Below, in pieces: positions 6,679-8,106 of a stretch of 8,106 bases of DNA. This DNA comes from UBA1413 sp964472165 (GTDB taxonomy: Bacteria; Bacteroidota; Bacteroidia; Bacteroidales; Prolixibacteraceae): contig CAYYJE010000130.1 of the NCBI GenBank assembly GCA_964472165.1, positions 1 to 8,106 on the forward strand, in the 5' to 3' direction. Position numbers and translations under genes: made by a program. The notes beneath the pieces were generated by a model. It did not search any database. It was not told the DNA's origin and saw only the letters and a program-made list of their open reading frames with translations. Each line of letters starts with the position of its first letter. Within the stretch, counting starts at the first letter, position 1.

Positions 6679-7926
6679 ATGAAAATCACAGCCCAGCTTG
6701 AACGAACCCTCGAAGCCTCCCGGCAGATTGCCATACTGGAGGATCAGCTTATCCGCAAGGTTTTGCAGGAAGTAGCCGCTGAAGCCATGAAACAATCGGC
6801 TTTCATTGTGGCAGAAAACAAAAAGGATCTGAATCTGATGGAGATGACTGATCCCAGGTTTGACCGGCTGAAACTTACGGCGGAAAGAATTGCGGCCATT
6901 GCTGCCGACATACAGCAAGTGGCTGACCTCCCTGCGCCTTCAGGCAGGGTTCTTTCTGAATCAGAAATGCCCAACGGACTGATTATAAAGAAAATAACCG
7001 TCCCCTTTGGTGTGATTGGAATTATTTATGAAGCACGGCCCAATGTCACCTTCGATGTGTTTTCACTTTGCCTGAAGTCAGGGAATGCCTGTGTGCTGAA
7101 AGGAGGAAGCGATGCCATCCATTCCAATACAGCCATTGTCTCCCTCATCCATGGGGTCCTGGCAAAATTCCACCTTCCCTTGGATACGGTAACCCTCTTA
7201 CCTGCAGGCAGGGAAGAGACGCTTGAAATGATGCATGCCCGGAATTATATCGACCTGATTATTCCGCGCGGGAGCCAAGGTCTGATCAACTTTGTGAGGG
7301 AGAACGCCACCATCCCGGTTATTGAAACAGGAGCAGGAATCTGTCACACCTATTTCGACATGGAGGGGGATCTCCCCAAAGGCGCTTCCATTGTCTTAAA
7401 TGCAAAAACCAGGCGGCCTGCCGTATGCAATGCCCTCGACTGCCTGATCATCCACCAGGGCAGGCTCAGTGATCTTCCTGAACTCACCGCCCCGCTTGCG
7501 GATAAAGAGGTGCTCATCTTTGCCGACGAACCGGCACACCGCGTGTTGTCGGAGTGTTATCCCGCACACCTGCTTCTTCCGGCCACTGAGGATTCCTTCG
7601 GAACTGAATTTCTCTCCCTCCGGATGGCTGTTAAAACCGTTTCTTCACTTGAGGATGCCCTTCTCCACATTTCGATGTTCAGTTCGAAACACAGCGAGGC
7701 CATCATTACAGAGAACCCTCAGACGGCCTTTCGATTTACGCAACTGGTCGATGCCGCCGTGGTCTACACCAACGCCTCCACGGCATTTACCGACGGCGCC
7801 CAATTCGGACTGGGTGCCGAAATCGGCATCAGCACCCAGAAATTACATGCCCGGGGCCCAATGGCCCTGGAAGAACTGACTACCTACAAATGGATCGTTT
7901 CCGGTGATGGACAGGTCAGGCCATAA
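6679..7926 (+). CDS. proA: Gamma-glutamyl phosphate reductase
   Basis: NADPH-dependent reduction of gamma-glutamyl phosphate to glutamate-5-semialdehyde, which cyclises to pyrroline-5-carboxylate for ProC. The 415 residues match the family length and the aldehyde dehydrogenase-like fold. Visible blocks are VIGIIYEARPNVTFD (112-126), LKGGSDA (140-146), PRGSQGLINFV (196-206), VIETGAGICHTY (214-225) and the catalytic cysteine C250 in RRPAVCNALDCL (245-256). The ProA signature spans about 321-341 (V-x5-A-L-L-H-I ... S-S-K-H-S-E-A-I), with phenylalanine at the usual His/Tyr position. The C-terminus FGLGAEIGISTQKLHARGPMAL (376-397) is typical. Start at the ATG preceded by an A-rich stretch; no Shine-Dalgarno sequence. 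It is the last gene before a 165 bp gap, so the first transcript may end here. Confidence 0.95.
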   Translation: MKITAQLERTLEASRQIAILEDQLIRKVLQEVAAEAMKQSAFIVAENKKDLNLMEMTDPRFDRLKLTAERIAAIAADIQQVADLPAPSGRVLSESEMPNGLIIKKITVPFGVIGIIYEARPNVTFDVFSLCLKSGNACVLKGGSDAIHSNTAIVSLIHGVLAKFHLPLDTVTLLPAGREETLEMMHARNYIDLIIPRGSQGLINFVRENATIPVIETGAGICHTYFDMEGDLPKGASIVLNAKTRRPAVCNALDCLIIHQGRLSDLPELTAPLADKEVLIFADEPAHRVLSECYPAHLLLPATEDSFGTEFLSLRMAVKTVSSLEDALLHISMFSSKHSEAIITENPQTAFRFTQLVDAAVVYTNASTAFTDGAQFGLGAEIGISTQKLHARGPMALEELTTYKWIVSGDGQVRP

Positions 7927-7945
7927 AATAAGGTCGAGGTCAAGG

Positions 7946-8025
7946 AACCCATTTGTCGAATTGTTGATTGATTGATTTGCTGATTTGTTTAAAAATCGAT
8001 AAATCATCAAATCGTTAAATGGGTT
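7946..8025. repeat. Long imperfect palindrome between proA and the next gene
   Basis: A 33-base left arm (7946-7978) is the reverse complement of the right arm (7993-8025) at 27 of 33 positions, with two of the mismatches forming G-T wobbles; a 14-base loop (7979-7992) separates them. The outer ends are a perfect 9-base match, AACCCATTT and AAATGGGTT. The arms are AT-rich with short tandem TTGATTGATT and TGATTTG units. The palindrome is flanked by similar direct sequences, 7932-7944 and 8022-8034, which agree at 10 of 13 bases and each contain two GGTYRA hexamers. No T-run follows the right arm. It may be a REP- or MITE-like intergenic repeat, an mRNA-stabilising hairpin, or a non-canonical terminator. 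Confidence 0.7.
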
Positions 8026-8070
8026 GAGGTTGAGATCCGGAAACGTAGTCAGGGAGAAGTTTTAAAAACG

Positions 8071-8078
8071 TAAATTTG
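8071..8078 (+). promoter_or_regulatory. Promoter -7 box for the downstream arg gene (TAAATTTG)
   Basis: TAAATTTG matches the Bacteroidota -7 consensus TAnnTTTG and ends 13 bases before the ATG at 8092, which would give a leader shorter than about 10 bases. A -33 TTTG at the usual distance is not visible; an AT-rich stretch, GTTTTAAAAAC (8059-8069), lies immediately upstream. The 165 bp gap and palindrome after proA support an independent start here. Confidence 0.4.
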
Positions 8079-8091
8079 CACAAAACAGAAC

Positions 8092-8106
8092 ATGAGACAT
8101 TTCACA
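8092..8106 (+). CDS. argF: Start of probable N-acylornithine carbamoyltransferase (partial)
   Basis: Only five codons are present, Met-Arg-His-Phe-Thr, and the frame stays open to the window end. The Bacteroidota ArgF'-type carbamoyltransferases begin in a similar way (M-K-x-F-T), as far as I recall, and the gene is expected in this place after argD and the pro genes. If correct it makes N-acyl-citrulline from N-acylornithine and carbamoyl phosphate, acetylated or succinylated by species. The call rests on context and five residues, so it is provisional. Confidence 0.5.

Noticed and set aside
7469..7879. Plus-strand open frame of 136 codons in another frame of proA
   Set aside because: Overlaps the intact C-terminal half of ProA; Arg/Pro/Ser-rich sequence typical of a shadow frame.
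7946..8025. Rho-independent terminator after proA
   Set aside because: The hairpin is long and AT-rich and no T-run follows the right arm, so it lacks the standard terminator form; kept as a palindromic repeat.
8065..8084. Possible ARG box before the carbamoyltransferase gene (around CGTAAATTTGCA)
   Set aside because: Only about 8 of 14 bases agree with the argR sites and the half-sites do not pair well; too weak to call.
1..8106. CRISPR array, tRNA or rRNA gene, insertion sequence, phage or defence genes
   Set aside because: No regularly spaced repeats, no recognisable RNA gene and no transposase or integrase reading frame; the window is filled by biosynthetic genes.

Overview
The window is a nearly complete arginine-plus-proline biosynthesis operon from a member of the Bacteroidota, most likely the Bacteroidales/Marinilabiliales side, though the exact lineage cannot be fixed by eye. 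Three things point there. The gene order is argR, a GNAT acyltransferase, argG, argC, argD and then pro genes. The proteins are Bacteroidota-type, for example the ArgG motif YPISVSSER and the ArgD start MKLFDVYPL. There are no Shine-Dalgarno sequences ahead of the genes, while the -7 box TAnnTTTG is present upstream of the first and last genes.

Layout: positions 1-120 form a regulatory region, possibly with divergent promoters. It holds a TATTTTTG -7 box overlapped by two ARG-box-like sites repeated at a 22 bp offset, the second covering the argR start codon. Then follow, all on the plus strand and mostly tightly packed, argR (121-621), a GNAT acyltransferase (618-1292), argG (1308-2501), an 82 bp spacer with two potential hairpins, argC (2584-3558), argD (3568-4695), proC (4749-5558), proB (5558-6652) and proA (6679-7926). 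A 165 bp intergenic region follows, with a large imperfect palindrome (7946-8025) and a fresh -7 box (8071-8078). The first five codons of the next gene, probably an ArgF'-type N-acylornithine carbamoyltransferase, end the window.

How the genes work together: proB, proA and proC encode the whole glutamate-to-proline route. The GNAT protein (probably N-acylglutamate formation), argC, argD and argG cover parts of the glutamate-to-arginine route. N-acylglutamate kinase (argB), the deacylase (argE) and argH are not here and are expected downstream or elsewhere. Neither argJ nor a classical argA is in the window, which fits a linear pathway that may use N-succinyl rather than N-acetyl intermediates, as known for Bacteroides fragilis. 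With ArgR as the first gene and its likely operator at the head of the transcript, the proline genes may be under arginine control too.

The window is mostly conserved metabolism rather than an exotic system. The items most worth a second look are the tandem operator on argR, the cysteine-rich GNAT enzyme, and the palindromic intergenic element before the last gene.
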